Source: Planctomycetaceae bacterium (lineage in GTDB: Bacteria > Planctomycetota > Planctomycetia > Pirellulales > Pirellulaceae). Taken from it: a stretch of 64,000 nt of DNA. Shown here one piece after another: positions 27,809-37,392 of the stretch. The notes beneath the pieces were generated by a model. The model ran no database searches and had not been told where the DNA came from. It saw only the letters and a program-made list of their open reading frames with translations. The first letter of the stretch is position 1. Every line of letters starts with the position of its first letter. The translations under genes were made by a program, and so were the position numbers. The stretch spans positions 1-64,000 of the forward strand of contig JACKHN010000009.1 in NCBI GenBank assembly GCA_020638975.1, given 5' to 3'.

Positions 27809-29152
27809 CTACTTGCCGCCGGGAGCATGGCGGTTTGACAGAAGTTTCTTGCGAATTTCGTCCTTCAACCGATCAAGCACCGACTGTTTGTCCGTCTCGT
27901 CAAGAATCCGCCGGACAACTTGCTTCGGGCCCTCGTTCCCCCAGGATGAACCGTGCTCGAAATAGTACTTGGCCGCCTGTCCAACGATATACGAGCCGTA
28001 GCCGGCTGCGGCTCCTTGCGGCACGGCGGTGACGATCGTTCCGTATCCGAGCGTCAGCCACTTGAAGGTCATGGAGGCGACGTTCGTGGATACTTCCGCG
28101 AGCAAGATCCAGCCAGCCGCTTTCAGGATCGAGGCGACAAGTTGCCGCGCATGCGTCCAAGACATCTGTAAGCCGTAGATGTGGGCCATCGTGCAGACCA
28201 TCGTCGCATCGACGGCCGTGCCACCCAAGGTGTCAACACCTCCGACCGGATTCAACGCCACGACCGCTGCCTTGATCACCGCGTAGGTCCAAATGGTTTG
28301 ACTCGCCTTCTTGTCGCGAAGTTGAACACGCAAGGAGGCAATGCGATCCGACTTGTCCGCAGCGTACATGGCGGCGTTCAACGTCACCAACGCTAAACCA
28401 TCTCGTTCAAGCAATTCCAAGATGCGGGCTTTCAGATCGGCCACGTCGGGAGCGGGACGTCGCCACTCGCTGCGTGTATTGCCTTTGGCATCTTCGATGA
28501 TGTACTCGACCTCGCGAGGATCGGCTGCCGTCATGATGATGTCTTCCTCCGAGATCACGTTCGACAGTCGGTCGTCTCGCAAGACCTCCAGCAACCGCCC
28601 TCGCTGCTCGGTTGAATACAGATCCTTCTTGGTGATGACCACAATCAAGGGCTTGCTCACGCCGGCCAATGTCAACAACGCAGAGAACTCGGTGTCGTTC
28701 AGATCAGAGTCCGTCGCGAAGAGGATCAGATCGGCACGTTGTGCCGCCTCGCGAGCCATCTCGGCGCGGGCAGCACCGCCGACTTCGTTGAGCCCCGGCG
28801 TATCAACCAAGACCACCTGCGAGTCAGCGAGCCCCGGAATGCAGTAGCCGGAGCCCTCCCAATCAACTTTCCAGATCTCTTTGGTCCAGCCGCCCTGAAC
28901 ATCGACCGCTGCGACTTCCTTTCCTACCAGCGCATTGATCAATGCCGACTTGCCGGTACTAATTTCACCAAAGACGACGATCTCGACACGACCGCTGGTC
29001 AACTTGTTGCTCATGTCTTGCAGTTGTCGCAGATCGTGCTGCAAAACTTTTCGTTCCTCCTCTGAGCAACTGCGCAGCTTCTCCAACGTCTGACTCAACG
29101 AGTGAATCGCCCGCTGATAGTGGTCTTCCTTTTGAAGCGTCGGCTCAGCCAT
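27809..29152 (-). CDS. DUF697/YcjF-like membrane GTPase (smaller copy)
   Basis: A 447-residue protein with an Era/Der-like GTPase domain: P-loop GEISTGKSALINAL at about 62-75, switch II DTPGLNE, and VITKKDLY for the N/TKxD base-recognition motif. An N-terminal coiled coil precedes it. The C-terminal 190 residues are hydrophobic and amphipathic, with stretches like the DUF697 (YcjF/YcjX-associated) domain. The start is ATG 29152, five bases after the stop of a longer paralogue, so they form an operon. Such GTPases are thought to act on membranes or stress responses; the role here is unknown. Confidence 0.8.
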   Translation of the reverse strand: MAEPTLQKEDHYQRAIHSLSQTLEKLRSCSEEERKVLQHDLRQLQDMSNKLTSGRVEIVVFGEISTGKSALINALVGKEVAAVDVQGGWTKEIWKVDWEGSGYCIPGLADSQVVLVDTPGLNEVGGAARAEMAREAAQRADLILFATDSDLNDTEFSALLTLAGVSKPLIVVITKKDLYSTEQRGRLLEVLRDDRLSNVISEEDIIMTAADPREVEYIIEDAKGNTRSEWRRPAPDVADLKARILELLERDGLALVTLNAAMYAADKSDRIASLRVQLRDKKASQTIWTYAVIKAAVVALNPVGGVDTLGGTAVDATMVCTMAHIYGLQMSWTHARQLVASILKAAGWILLAEVSTNVASMTFKWLTLGYGTIVTAVPQGAAAGYGSYIVGQAAKYYFEHGSSWGNEGPKQVVRRILDETDKQSVLDRLKDEIRKKLLSNRHAPGGK

Positions 29153-29157
29153 AGAAC

Positions 29158-30723
29158 TTAATCTTCGTCGTTGTTAGAAAAATGGGTTCGCGCGGAACGC
29201 ACGAGCTTTCTCAATTCGTCCATCGTGGTTAGCTTCTCCCACTCTTTGCGAGCCAGTGCCGCCAGCCCGCCCTCGGGCTGCTTCATCTCGTTCTTGAAGT
29301 AATGAATGAACACAGCACCAATCCACCGCGTTATGAGAGCTTGAACAATGCCTTGCAACAGTTGCCCCGCCAGCGTACCGACGCCGGGGACAGTTTTGAG
29401 GAGCGATGCCACGGCGGGAGCAATGATCGGCGTCGCCGCACTCACGCCAAGGATCGAAATCAAATTCTTGCCAAGTTGCCCCACCAACGTGACAGCGGCG
29501 TTGAGATCGATGTCTTGACGATAGACTCGTCCTAAATCCACGACCATCTTCGTCGATATCGCACAACCGGCGATCAGATCAACGAGCGGAAATGGATTCA
29601 ATGCGGCAGCCCCGCCCGCTCCCCACATGTATTTGTCGACCGTCTCCCACGCTCGCCGGTCCAATGCGTCTTCGACTCGACGGCGAGCCTCGTCGACCAA
29701 TCCGCGTGATTGCAACAACAGGTTACCGAGCAACAAATCACGACCGTCACGTTTCACGATCTTCATCATGCGATCAGCCAACGGGCTGATGTCGATCGGG
29801 ACATCGACCATCTCCTCGGACTCCGTGCCATCGCTCATAACTCGCACTCTTGGTCGCTGCGTCATCTGCGAGCGGACGGTAACGATATCGTCGGCTTCTA
29901 CCAAGCCAGTGACCTGCTTCTGAATCTGGCCGATCAACGACTTGCGTTCGTCCGCATCGTACCAATCTTCCTTGTTCAGGCAGATCAGCACTCGCTTCTC
30001 CATGTCGCCCAACTGCTTCAGCAATTCGAACTCCCATTCGCGCAGCGGTCCGTCCACCACAAGCAACACGAGATCCGCGTCTTTCGCAGCACCAGCCGAC
30101 ATCGATCCCCGCGAGGCGCCATCCACCTCGCCCAGGCCCGGCGTATCCACGAGCATCACGCTATCGATCCCCGGCCAAGGGATCTCGTTCCGCTGAGCGG
30201 TTGTCCCTCCTTTGAGATCCGTAACGAAGACGTCACCACCCGCAAGTGCGTTCAACAGCGAGGACTTACCGCTAGAGATCGCGCCGAATGCGACGATCTC
30301 CAATTGCTTCGATTCCCGTTTCGCGGCGATCTTGTGGGCCAGCGGATCTAGCTCACGGCGGAAGGCGTTATCGGCTTCGAGTTCCGCTTGCAGATCATCG
30401 ACAGCATTCAAGTTCTCTTCGACCTCGAACTCACGTTGTTCTCGTGTCAGCTCACTTGGGTTCTTCACCCGTCGCGCATGCCGTTCGCGTTTCTTTCTCG
30501 TACGACTCCACAGCCGCCACAAAATCGTGACCGTACATCCCAACAGCAGCAGCGCCCCGGTACCCACTAGGCCAGCATAAACATAAACCAGCCACTGAGG
30601 TGTATCTTTCGGGAGCGAGTTGAAGATGGCGGCAATCTTTGGCGGAATCACCAACAGTGCCACGCCGAGACATGCGAGCACGACAATCAGCAGCAAGCCG
30701 GTTGTCGTGCGATTGGATTTCAT
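29158..30723 (-). CDS. DUF697/YcjF-like membrane GTPase (larger copy)
   Basis: From ATG 30723 the protein has 521 residues; a GTG at 30747 would add eight. Two N-terminal membrane segments (about 7-27 and 42-64) are followed by a basic coiled region, then a GTPase domain with P-loop GAISSGKSSLLNAL, switch II DTPGLGE and LNKEDW as the NKxD motif. A DUF697-like hydrophobic C-terminal part follows (AAALNPFPLVDLIAG). It is a diverged paralogue of the next gene, five bases away. The pair may form a heteromer. I see no ribosome-binding site strong enough to decide the start. Confidence 0.8.
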   Translation of the reverse strand: MKSNRTTTGLLLIVVLACLGVALLVIPPKIAAIFNSLPKDTPQWLVYVYAGLVGTGALLLLGCTVTILWRLWSRTRKKRERHARRVKNPSELTREQREFEVEENLNAVDDLQAELEADNAFRRELDPLAHKIAAKRESKQLEIVAFGAISSGKSSLLNALAGGDVFVTDLKGGTTAQRNEIPWPGIDSVMLVDTPGLGEVDGASRGSMSAGAAKDADLVLLVVDGPLREWEFELLKQLGDMEKRVLICLNKEDWYDADERKSLIGQIQKQVTGLVEADDIVTVRSQMTQRPRVRVMSDGTESEEMVDVPIDISPLADRMMKIVKRDGRDLLLGNLLLQSRGLVDEARRRVEDALDRRAWETVDKYMWGAGGAAALNPFPLVDLIAGCAISTKMVVDLGRVYRQDIDLNAAVTLVGQLGKNLISILGVSAATPIIAPAVASLLKTVPGVGTLAGQLLQGIVQALITRWIGAVFIHYFKNEMKQPEGGLAALARKEWEKLTTMDELRKLVRSARTHFSNNDED

Positions 30724-30931
30724 TTGGGAAACTCGCTGAGGATTCACGCCGCTACGAACTCGTGCGTTACAGATAGATATCAGCTATTCGCCGGTCAGGC
30801 CACAGGATTCGAACGACCTTCGCAGAATGGTCCTTCGAAACACTACCCTTTATCGTAATTGAAGGGAACGAATGGCCCCAGGGAAGGTGAGACGAACCAA
30901 TCGTTATGCTCAAATCATTGTGCACAAACGC

Positions 30932-30965
30932 AAAAATCCCCGGCATCACCGAGACACCGGGGATT
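30932..30965 (-). terminator. Rho-independent-type terminator
   Basis: A perfect 9-bp stem (AATCCCCGG at 30935-30943 with CCGGGGATT at 30957-30965) with a 13-base loop is followed on the minus strand by a T-rich run. It lies about 35 bases after the stop of the secreted protein at 30999-31484 and fits the end of that transcript. Confidence 0.8.
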
Positions 30966-30998
30966 CTCGATTAGTTCTAACTGACTAGGTCCTATGGC

Positions 30999-31484
30999 CT
31001 ACTGGTCGTTCTTCTTCTTTTTCTTGCCATCACCCCTGCCAGCGGCAACGCCAGCAGCCTTGGCTTGTTCCGGAGTCAGCAACGCAGCTACAGCGGCGTT
31101 GAACTTCTTTTGGAGTTCTTGCGAACTGGCCAAAGCGGCCTTTTGCTCGTCGGTCAACTTCACAGCAGCTTCCACCGCGGCTTGCAACTCTTTGCCCTTC
31201 TTGCCGTCAGCTGCGGCAGCCTTGCGAGCCTCTGCCATTTCCTTCTGGGCATCGCCAAGACCCTTGCGGGCTTCTGCCAACTTCGGTCCGTACTCTTTCG
31301 CAAGAGCTTCAACCTTTTCGACAGTGGCTTCCTCTGCGCCAGCGTCCTTCACCTTCTTCACAACTGCGGCCAGCGGGTTGCCACCCTTTTCGCCCTTCTT
31401 CTTTTTCTTCTCTTGGGCCGACATAGGAGCGGCGATTGCGACGGCCAATGCCAACAGTGTCATGGACTTCAAAACATTCTTCAT
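30999..31484 (-). CDS. Small secreted Lys/Ala-rich protein (LTxxQ-like)
   Basis: From ATG 31484, with GGAG eight bases upstream, the protein has 161 residues. A signal peptide (MKNVLKSMTLLALAVAIAAPMSAQ) is followed by a lysine block, a long alanine/glutamate/lysine-rich helical body, the motifs LTDEQKAAL and LTPEQAKAA, and a KKKKKNDQ end. The two LTxEQ motifs resemble Spy/CpxP-type LTxxQ proteins, which act in the periplasm in envelope stress, but similarity is short. A clear terminator follows. Its place after a sigma/anti-sigma cluster suits an envelope-stress role, which is inference. Confidence 0.7.
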   Translation of the reverse strand: MKNVLKSMTLLALAVAIAAPMSAQEKKKKKGEKGGNPLAAVVKKVKDAGAEEATVEKVEALAKEYGPKLAEARKGLGDAQKEMAEARKAAAADGKKGKELQAAVEAAVKLTDEQKAALASSQELQKKFNAAVAALLTPEQAKAAGVAAGRGDGKKKKKNDQ

Positions 31485-31598
31485 CGATGGGTCTCCGAGA
31501 ATCGAAAAGGTGTAATCATCCGAGGTGTAATCCATTCGTACCCGGAATCGGGTTACATACAGCTTGGGCCCACAATCCTGCGCGCCCGAGAAAGCAGT

Positions 31599-31698
31599 GG
31601 TAGTGGAACAGTTTGCCGTAAGTCAGGCACTGCTGCCCGACAAAAGACGGCCAAGAGTGGCCGTCCTACTTTCAGGAATTTCAAACTGTATCACTACC
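31599..31698 (+). repeat. Double-hairpin dispersed repeat, copy 1
   Basis: The unit has ends GGTAGTGGAACAGTTTG and its near complement, and two adjacent hairpins: one of the GCCCGAC type (here with a diverged left arm) and one of GACGGCCA/TGGCCGTC. Related copies lie at 38173-38265, 55208-55300 and 63911-64000. When translated by chance it yields a phrase like SRALLPDKRRPRVAVL at the edges of false protein extensions. Confidence 0.85.
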
Positions 31699-31762
31699 AA
31701 AGCAGTAGAGGAAGAACAACCTTCCGGCAGATTAAACCCGCCGGAAGATTGTTTGTTTCGTC

Positions 31763-33097
31763 TTATGCGAACATCTTTTTGATCACGCTGCCGTCACGAA
31801 CGACCATAATCGGTCGACCCGTGTTCGTCTGGTACTCTTTCGTGTGATCAATACCAACATTGTGATAGAACGATGCCGCAGCATCATCGGGGGTGAAGCC
31901 TTCATTCGCGGGCATCGATGCGTTCTCGTCGCTTTCGCCGAGAGCCTGTCCGCCACGGATCGAACCACCTGCCTGCAACATAAACATACAGCGAGGATAG
32001 TGATCGCGACCACCTTCCGCACTGCGACTGTTGATCTTGGGCGTGCGACCAAACTCACCGGTGACGAAGATCGCCGTCGATTCGAGCAGACCTTTCTGCT
32101 CCAAACCGTTCAGCAAGGCCGACAAGCCGGTATCAAGCTGTGGAAGTAAGCCTGGTGAGCGGCCATTGCCCTTGCTCAACCGCGTCCAGTTATCCTGATG
32201 TGTGTCCCAGCCGCCGAGTTGTAGCGTGACGAATCGCACGCCGGACTCAACCAACCGAGTGGCCAGCAAGCAGCTTGCACCAAAGGGATCTTCGCCAAAC
32301 GGTTCAGCGAACGCTGGTGATTCCTTGCTGATATCGAACGCATCACGCGACGTCTTGGACGTAATGATGGAATGAGCCTGCTCGCTGAAGCGATCCAGAC
32401 CATCCAGCAACTGGCTGTCCGATTCGACCGCACGGAACGTCGCATCAAGGTCACTCAACAGGCTTTGTCGCTTTTCGACTTGCTCGATCGTCAAACCGCC
32501 TTGCAGCGAGATACCACGAACGCTGAACGTTCTTCCAACGGTTGGAGTCGCACCGGTGTTCAACGGAGCATACTTTACGCCGAGGAAACCGGGGCGTTGC
32601 TGCGGATTGTTCGGAACGGCCACGAACGACGGCAAGTCGGTCGGGTTCTTCAGTTCCGTCTCCTTGGCGATCACGGCACCGTAGCCAGGATATTCCAACG
32701 AGGGCAACGGACGACTGCCAGTGTTGACGTATTCTTGGCCTAAGGCGTGAGCGCCCAACGTGTGGCTGACGCCTCGCAGGATGACGAACTTGTCCATGCA
32801 CTTGGCCAGTTTGGGCAGATGCTCGCTGATCTGAATGCCGGGGACGTTCGTGTCGATCGGATTGAACTTACCGCGATACTCGCTGGCCGCGTTCGGCTTG
32901 AGATCGAACGTGTCCATGTGGGACGGACCGCCGGGCAGGTTCACGAAGATGGCGGACATACCGCGAGCACTCTCCGCAATTTCACCGGCTTCCGCGAGTC
33001 GTAGATAGTTCGCCAACGTCAAACCAGCACTGCCGAGCACGCCGACTTTCAGGAAATCACGTCGCTTCACTCCGTCACATGTCTGATGAATTCTCAT
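31763..33097 (-). CDS. DUF1501 family protein with Tat-type signal
   Basis: From ATG 33097, with AAGGAC upstream, the protein has 443 residues. The N-terminus KRRDFLKVGVLGSAGL resembles a twin-arginine export signal. The DUF1501 body follows, with VNLPGGPSHMDTFDLKP, the GGWDTHQDNWTR segment and GEFGRTPKIN, which are typical of this sulfatase-fold-related family. In planctomycetes DUF1501 genes usually follow DUF1549/DUF1553 cytochrome-type genes, as here. Its biochemical function is not established. It is the fifth gene of a sigma/anti-sigma-led cluster. Confidence 0.92.
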   Translation of the reverse strand: MRIHQTCDGVKRRDFLKVGVLGSAGLTLANYLRLAEAGEIAESARGMSAIFVNLPGGPSHMDTFDLKPNAASEYRGKFNPIDTNVPGIQISEHLPKLAKCMDKFVILRGVSHTLGAHALGQEYVNTGSRPLPSLEYPGYGAVIAKETELKNPTDLPSFVAVPNNPQQRPGFLGVKYAPLNTGATPTVGRTFSVRGISLQGGLTIEQVEKRQSLLSDLDATFRAVESDSQLLDGLDRFSEQAHSIITSKTSRDAFDISKESPAFAEPFGEDPFGASCLLATRLVESGVRFVTLQLGGWDTHQDNWTRLSKGNGRSPGLLPQLDTGLSALLNGLEQKGLLESTAIFVTGEFGRTPKINSRSAEGGRDHYPRCMFMLQAGGSIRGGQALGESDENASMPANEGFTPDDAAASFYHNVGIDHTKEYQTNTGRPIMVVRDGSVIKKMFA

Positions 33098-33234
33098 TAT
33101 TTGTCCTTTTCCGAGAGAGCACACTCACTGCGTGCTTGTTATCTAGTAGGTGACTGTGGGGTGGGCCGAGCCCACCATCGATCTAACAGAGCTTGTGGGC
33201 ACCGCCCACTCTACGGCTGAATTAAACTCAACGA

Positions 33235-35925
33235 TCAATGGTTAACAATGAACTCCTTTGTGTTAATGAGGGCCCAAAGGACGTCGCCCAGTCCTTCGAC
33301 GGGATCTGTCGCTTCGTGAACATAGGCCACCGAACGAGTCAACTCGTTCTGGTTCGGATAACGGCTGAGCGTGCGGAGGTAGGCATCGACGATATAGCTG
33401 TTGATCTTTTCGTCCACCGTCTCGTCCGTCTTCGCCGTCGCCTTCGCAATGCTCGCGTTCAACTGGTCAAGTTGTTTTTCGATTTGCGACAATCGTGCAT
33501 TGGCTTTCGCGATCTGCTGCTCGTTCTTCGACTTTTCCACTCGCTCCAATTGCTTTTCCGCAGCCGTAAGCTGACTCTCCAGCGAAGCAATTTTTCGCTC
33601 CGTGCCTGCGTCGTCGGATTGCTGTGCCTTGAGGTCACGAGCAACACCGTCCAGCCACGTATTTTTATTCGCGTCAACCAAACCAAGCACTTCACGATCG
33701 TTTTGCATAAAGACCGTCTGAAGCAAGCTCGGCTCCGAAGATCGGTCACAATCGCAATTGCTCTCGCGAGTCGATTTCCCAAACACGGACAAGGCGAAGC
33801 TCGCACCATTACCAGTCGCGGTACGTGCACCGGCCGTGGCGATCGCGATCGCTCGGCCATCGATGTTCTCGTTTAGCCACTTGGCCTTTTCGTTGGATGC
33901 CGTGGCTTGCTGGATCGCATCGTAAGCGACTTCTGCGGGCAAGCGACGAGCCACAGCGCGACTGAAGTTACGTTCATCGAGCTTGTTCGTGTCGTTCGGC
34001 TGCCAACTACGTTGATAGGTATCACTGTTAGCAATCGTACGATGCACCCACTTCATGTCGAAGCCGCTTTCAATAAAGCCTTTCGACAGGTAGTCCAACA
34101 ACGCTTTGTTACTGGGAGGATTGGCAAGGTTCAAGTCGTCTGGCGGATTAACGATACCGGCATTGAAGTAAGCAGCCCAGGCTCGGTTCACGAACGCCTT
34201 CGCAAAGAAGGGATTGTCCGCACTGCGCAGCCAATCTACGACAACTTGACGTGGATCATCGACTTTCATCACATCAACAACATCGCCACCCAGCAGCTTG
34301 CCGTTGTCGAACTCCGGGTACTCCTCATCAGGAGCTCGCGTGCGAAGCAATCGGTTTGATGTTGTCACCGCTCCGAACGGAATTGTCTTTCCTTCTTTCA
34401 GCAACGCTGGCAACTCTCGGCGCAGATCGTTACCCCTTTTTCCTTCGACTCCAAGCTCTTCGACCAGTTTGTTGTATTCCTTACGATAATCTCCCGGGGC
34501 ATTTTGGCTTGCCGGCTGAATCCGAGCGAAGAAATTCTTAAACTGATGGAAGTCATCCTTGGACCAGACATCAAACGGATGCTTGTGACACTGAGCACAT
34601 TGAATCCGTAGGCCCATGAAGGAATAGGCGAAACCAATCGCCCGGGCCTCCATGTTGTTAGTGAAGTCGCGACGCGACCAGTAGTACTCCAACGCGGGCA
34701 GGTCCGCATACGACTTGTCTTTGTCGCGATAGGTATCGCTCATCATCTTGCAGTACTCGGTATACGACTGGTCGGGCTGCATATTCTGGCCCGCGACAAT
34801 TCCCTCGACGATCTTGTCGTATGTCACGTTCTGCTCGACACGTCGATAAACCCAGTCGTACCAATCCTGCGAGGGCGTATTACGGCCAATCGGAGAAGTA
34901 TTATTTAGGTTCTGCGCGTTGTTGCCCGTGAAGTCACAAAGCTTGGTCGTCCACCATGCCGTGTAAGCGGGGGTCTCTAAGAGTTCGTCAACCTTTTTGG
35001 CTCGCTTTTCCGATGATTCATCGGCGAGGAACGCTTCAACTTCTTTCGCGGTGGGAAGCGTGCCAGTCAGATCCAAACGAACGCGGCGGAGAAACTCAGC
35101 ATCCGTACAGACTTCCGAGGGCACGACGCCCAGCTTTCGCAACTTCTCGATCACCAATTCGTCAACCTTCGTCCTGCCAGCAACTTGTGGATACTTGTCG
35201 CCGACGAGATCCGTGACGGGCCGAATGACGGGAACGGGCACCACGGCCTTGTCGTAGGAAATCACGAGATGCGTATCACCACGATTCGTGGCCGTCAGCA
35301 ATCCGTTCTGGTCGATCGTCGCGACTTGGTCATCATTCGACTGGAAGCGGCACAACTGTGTCACGTCTTCTTGGCTGCCATCCGCCCAAATGGCAATGGC
35401 TTTCAACTGAACCGTCTCGCCCGTCTCGCGCAGCAGCAACTCATTCGGAACGATCTTCAACTCGGTAAGCTTCTGCACTTGCTCCTTGTCAAACTCGGCA
35501 CCCGCTTCGATCCAACGGCGGATAACGTTGTATTGCCACGAATCCTTTTCGTACCGCATGCCACCTTCGTGAATATCCTTATCGATTGGCTTGGCAATGA
35601 TCAGGCTCTCCAGCGGATTCTCGAGATCGACGCGTGGGCTGTCTTTATCAAACAGAGCGTCATGATCAAGCTGGAAGTCATAGCCGAAGAGCGAGAGGCG
35701 GAAACCGCCCTGCCCTTGGAACGAACCGTGACAAGCGCGACCATTGCAGCCAAGCCGGCCGAACAAAGGAACGACGTGCTTCTGAAAGCTTGGCGTTTCC
35801 TCAACGTTCGCCTTGGCGAAGCGTTGATGGATCGGTGCAATAACGTCGTCTGCGGCAACCGCTTGCGCCGATGCTCCGACCAGCGTCAAGCAGACAACCA
35901 GCGAGTAAAAGAGTCTGATTCGCAT
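33235..35925 (-). CDS. PSCyt1 / DUF1549 / DUF1553 cytochrome-type protein
   Basis: From ATG 35925, preceded by GGAGG, the protein has 896 residues. A signal peptide (IRLFYSLVVCLTLVGASAQAVA) precedes a planctomycete cytochrome-like PSCyt1 domain with a CX4CH site (GCNGRACHGS), a Big_2-like Ig domain (about 170-260), DUF1549 (DELVIEKLRKLGVVPS onward), a second haem-like site CAQCHKHPFD near residue 443, a long DUF1553 region and the family end LWALINTKEFIVNH. A coiled coil lies before the end. An upstream extension to 36075 comes from repeat DNA and is rejected. Exported, probably haem-bearing; role unknown. Confidence 0.93.
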   Translation of the reverse strand: MRIRLFYSLVVCLTLVGASAQAVAADDVIAPIHQRFAKANVEETPSFQKHVVPLFGRLGCNGRACHGSFQGQGGFRLSLFGYDFQLDHDALFDKDSPRVDLENPLESLIIAKPIDKDIHEGGMRYEKDSWQYNVIRRWIEAGAEFDKEQVQKLTELKIVPNELLLRETGETVQLKAIAIWADGSQEDVTQLCRFQSNDDQVATIDQNGLLTATNRGDTHLVISYDKAVVPVPVIRPVTDLVGDKYPQVAGRTKVDELVIEKLRKLGVVPSEVCTDAEFLRRVRLDLTGTLPTAKEVEAFLADESSEKRAKKVDELLETPAYTAWWTTKLCDFTGNNAQNLNNTSPIGRNTPSQDWYDWVYRRVEQNVTYDKIVEGIVAGQNMQPDQSYTEYCKMMSDTYRDKDKSYADLPALEYYWSRRDFTNNMEARAIGFAYSFMGLRIQCAQCHKHPFDVWSKDDFHQFKNFFARIQPASQNAPGDYRKEYNKLVEELGVEGKRGNDLRRELPALLKEGKTIPFGAVTTSNRLLRTRAPDEEYPEFDNGKLLGGDVVDVMKVDDPRQVVVDWLRSADNPFFAKAFVNRAWAAYFNAGIVNPPDDLNLANPPSNKALLDYLSKGFIESGFDMKWVHRTIANSDTYQRSWQPNDTNKLDERNFSRAVARRLPAEVAYDAIQQATASNEKAKWLNENIDGRAIAIATAGARTATGNGASFALSVFGKSTRESNCDCDRSSEPSLLQTVFMQNDREVLGLVDANKNTWLDGVARDLKAQQSDDAGTERKIASLESQLTAAEKQLERVEKSKNEQQIAKANARLSQIEKQLDQLNASIAKATAKTDETVDEKINSYIVDAYLRTLSRYPNQNELTRSVAYVHEATDPVEGLGDVLWALINTKEFIVNH

Positions 35926-35956
35926 TCGTTCCCTCCGGGAAATTGGCGTGTTGGAC

Positions 35957-36074
35957 TTTGGAGTGCAGTGACTTGCCACCGCTTTCTCATTGTCAGGAGT
36001 TCGCGACCATTCTCGCTTCCACATCAAAGTGCTAGGCACAAAATGAGAAAGCTGCGACGAGTCACAGCACTCCA
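35957..36074. repeat. Dispersed inverted-repeat element, copy 2 (TGGAGTGC family)
   Basis: The ends TTTGGAGTGCAGTGACTTG and the complement of ATGGAGTGCTGTGACTCG, each followed by a CTTTCTCATT-type segment, form long imperfect terminal inverted repeats. It is related to the copy at 24333-24444. It sits between two co-directional genes of the sigma cluster. Confidence 0.8.
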
Positions 36075-36077
36075 TAT

Positions 36078-36770
36078 CTAGGTAGGATCTTTCGTATTCT
36101 TGCGTACGGCGGGTTTTTTGTTTTTGCTATTGACGTTTCGTTCTGAGTTCTTCGCGGCTCTTGTCAAAGTCGTAAACTTTCGCTCAACAGCAGCATCGAC
36201 ACTCTTCTCTTGTTCCGCAATCTGTTCGTCGATCTTTGCCAGACGACCCGCAAGCCGCTCTCGCTCATGTCGCAAGAGAGCGAGGTCTAAACGATGTTCT
36301 TCCTTCAGGACTTCTCGCAATTCTTTCAGCAGCGATTCATCAAACCCCATCTGCAAGCGGGCGGTCAAAAGCTGGCGACGCGACTCGGCCTGCCACAATT
36401 GAAGTTCCAGACGATAACGCGCAGGATCTCGCTTCTCATACAGAGCGAGCCGATCACTTGCTCGCGACAGATCGCGAATCGCTTGCTCGTACTCTTGAGG
36501 CAAACCTTCCTTGAGGTAAATCAAAAGCTCGAACAAGTCCTTGTGATGCTTCTGCACCAGTGCTACTGCAGCCGCTTCTTGCTCTGCGGAAATCTCTGGC
36601 AGCGGTTTGACGCTGCCCGCTTTGTCACGAGCAGACTTGTCCGCTTCCGACTGCTTCGCAGTCGTTGTTCCAACTCGCGTTACGTCCGCCTTCGGTGCAT
36701 CGTTATCGGCCGAGGCCAACAACGGTAAAACCATCAGCACGGCGAACATGATTGAAATAAAACAACGCAC
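36078..36770 (-). CDS. Exported coiled-coil protein
   Basis: I choose the GTG at 36770: GGAG overlapping the stop of the anti-sigma gene lies ten bases upstream, and translation then begins with a signal peptide (RCFISIMFAVLMVLPLLASA). The 230-residue product is mostly helical and charged (about 65-210), rich in Glu, Arg and Leu, with a basic C-terminal tail NSKNKKPAVRKNTKDPT. No catalytic motif. It resembles periplasmic coiled-coil partners of envelope systems. Its place between the anti-sigma gene and the DUF1549 gene suggests a linked role. Confidence 0.65.
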   Translation of the reverse strand: MRCFISIMFAVLMVLPLLASADNDAPKADVTRVGTTTAKQSEADKSARDKAGSVKPLPEISAEQEAAAVALVQKHHKDLFELLIYLKEGLPQEYEQAIRDLSRASDRLALYEKRDPARYRLELQLWQAESRRQLLTARLQMGFDESLLKELREVLKEEHRLDLALLRHERERLAGRLAKIDEQIAEQEKSVDAAVERKFTTLTRAAKNSERNVNSKNKKPAVRKNTKDPT

Positions 36771-36777
36771 GAAGCAA

Positions 36778-37344
36778 TTACTCCTGAATCTCGAATTCCA
36801 ACTCGATACCGCTATCCTTCTTTGCAAGAGCAGCAAGCATCCAGTTCGGTGCGACCAGCGACTGCTCCGACTCCGAATCCCTCAGAGCGATTGCGATCGG
36901 GTCCATAGCATCGGCCATTACGGCATTTGCCGCTGGCTGAAACTCAGCCAACTGATAGCGAACCTCTGCCCATGCAAAGGCAAGTTCTGCACGCGAATCA
37001 ATTGGTTCGTTCACGCTCGACTGGGAAGCAATCCCGGTTGGCGACACCGACGGGCGAAGAAGAGCTACGGCGAGGAGCAATGTGAGGCACGACCCCATCG
37101 CAACAATTGCGAAGCGTGTAGACTTCTGCCCCCAACTCGTTCGCTGCGAAGCGGCAGCAACGACTGCCGCATCACCCAAAGCCACGCGAATCCGAGTGGT
37201 CTCTCCAACCGCAACAGCGATGGCTTCGCGTGCCGTCTGGTCGGTCATCAGCCGCAACTCGAATTCACTCGCTTCGATCGCATCCAACTCATTGGCGACA
37301 TAGCGAAATGCCAGCCAGTTCAGTTTTTCTTGTGTTTCGCTCAT
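36778..37344 (-). CDS. Membrane anti-sigma-type protein
   Basis: A 188-residue protein with a cytoplasmic N-terminal helical region (EKLNWLAFRYVANELDAIEASEFELRL is the typical anti-sigma start), one membrane segment near 80-97 (FAIVAMGSCLTLLLAVALL) and an extracytoplasmic tail without a known fold. There is no zinc-binding HxxxCxxC motif. It follows an ECF sigma gene on the same strand, the normal order of sigma/anti-sigma pairs. It probably holds the sigma factor until an envelope signal arrives. Confidence 0.8.
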   Translation of the reverse strand: MSETQEKLNWLAFRYVANELDAIEASEFELRLMTDQTAREAIAVAVGETTRIRVALGDAAVVAAASQRTSWGQKSTRFAIVAMGSCLTLLLAVALLRPSVSPTGIASQSSVNEPIDSRAELAFAWAEVRYQLAEFQPAANAVMADAMDPIAIALRDSESEQSLVAPNWMLAALAKKDSGIELEFEIQE

Positions 37345-37392
37345 CTCTGTCGCCCGGCCCCGCGTGATAGTTTTCTGTTCTCGCCTTGCGTC

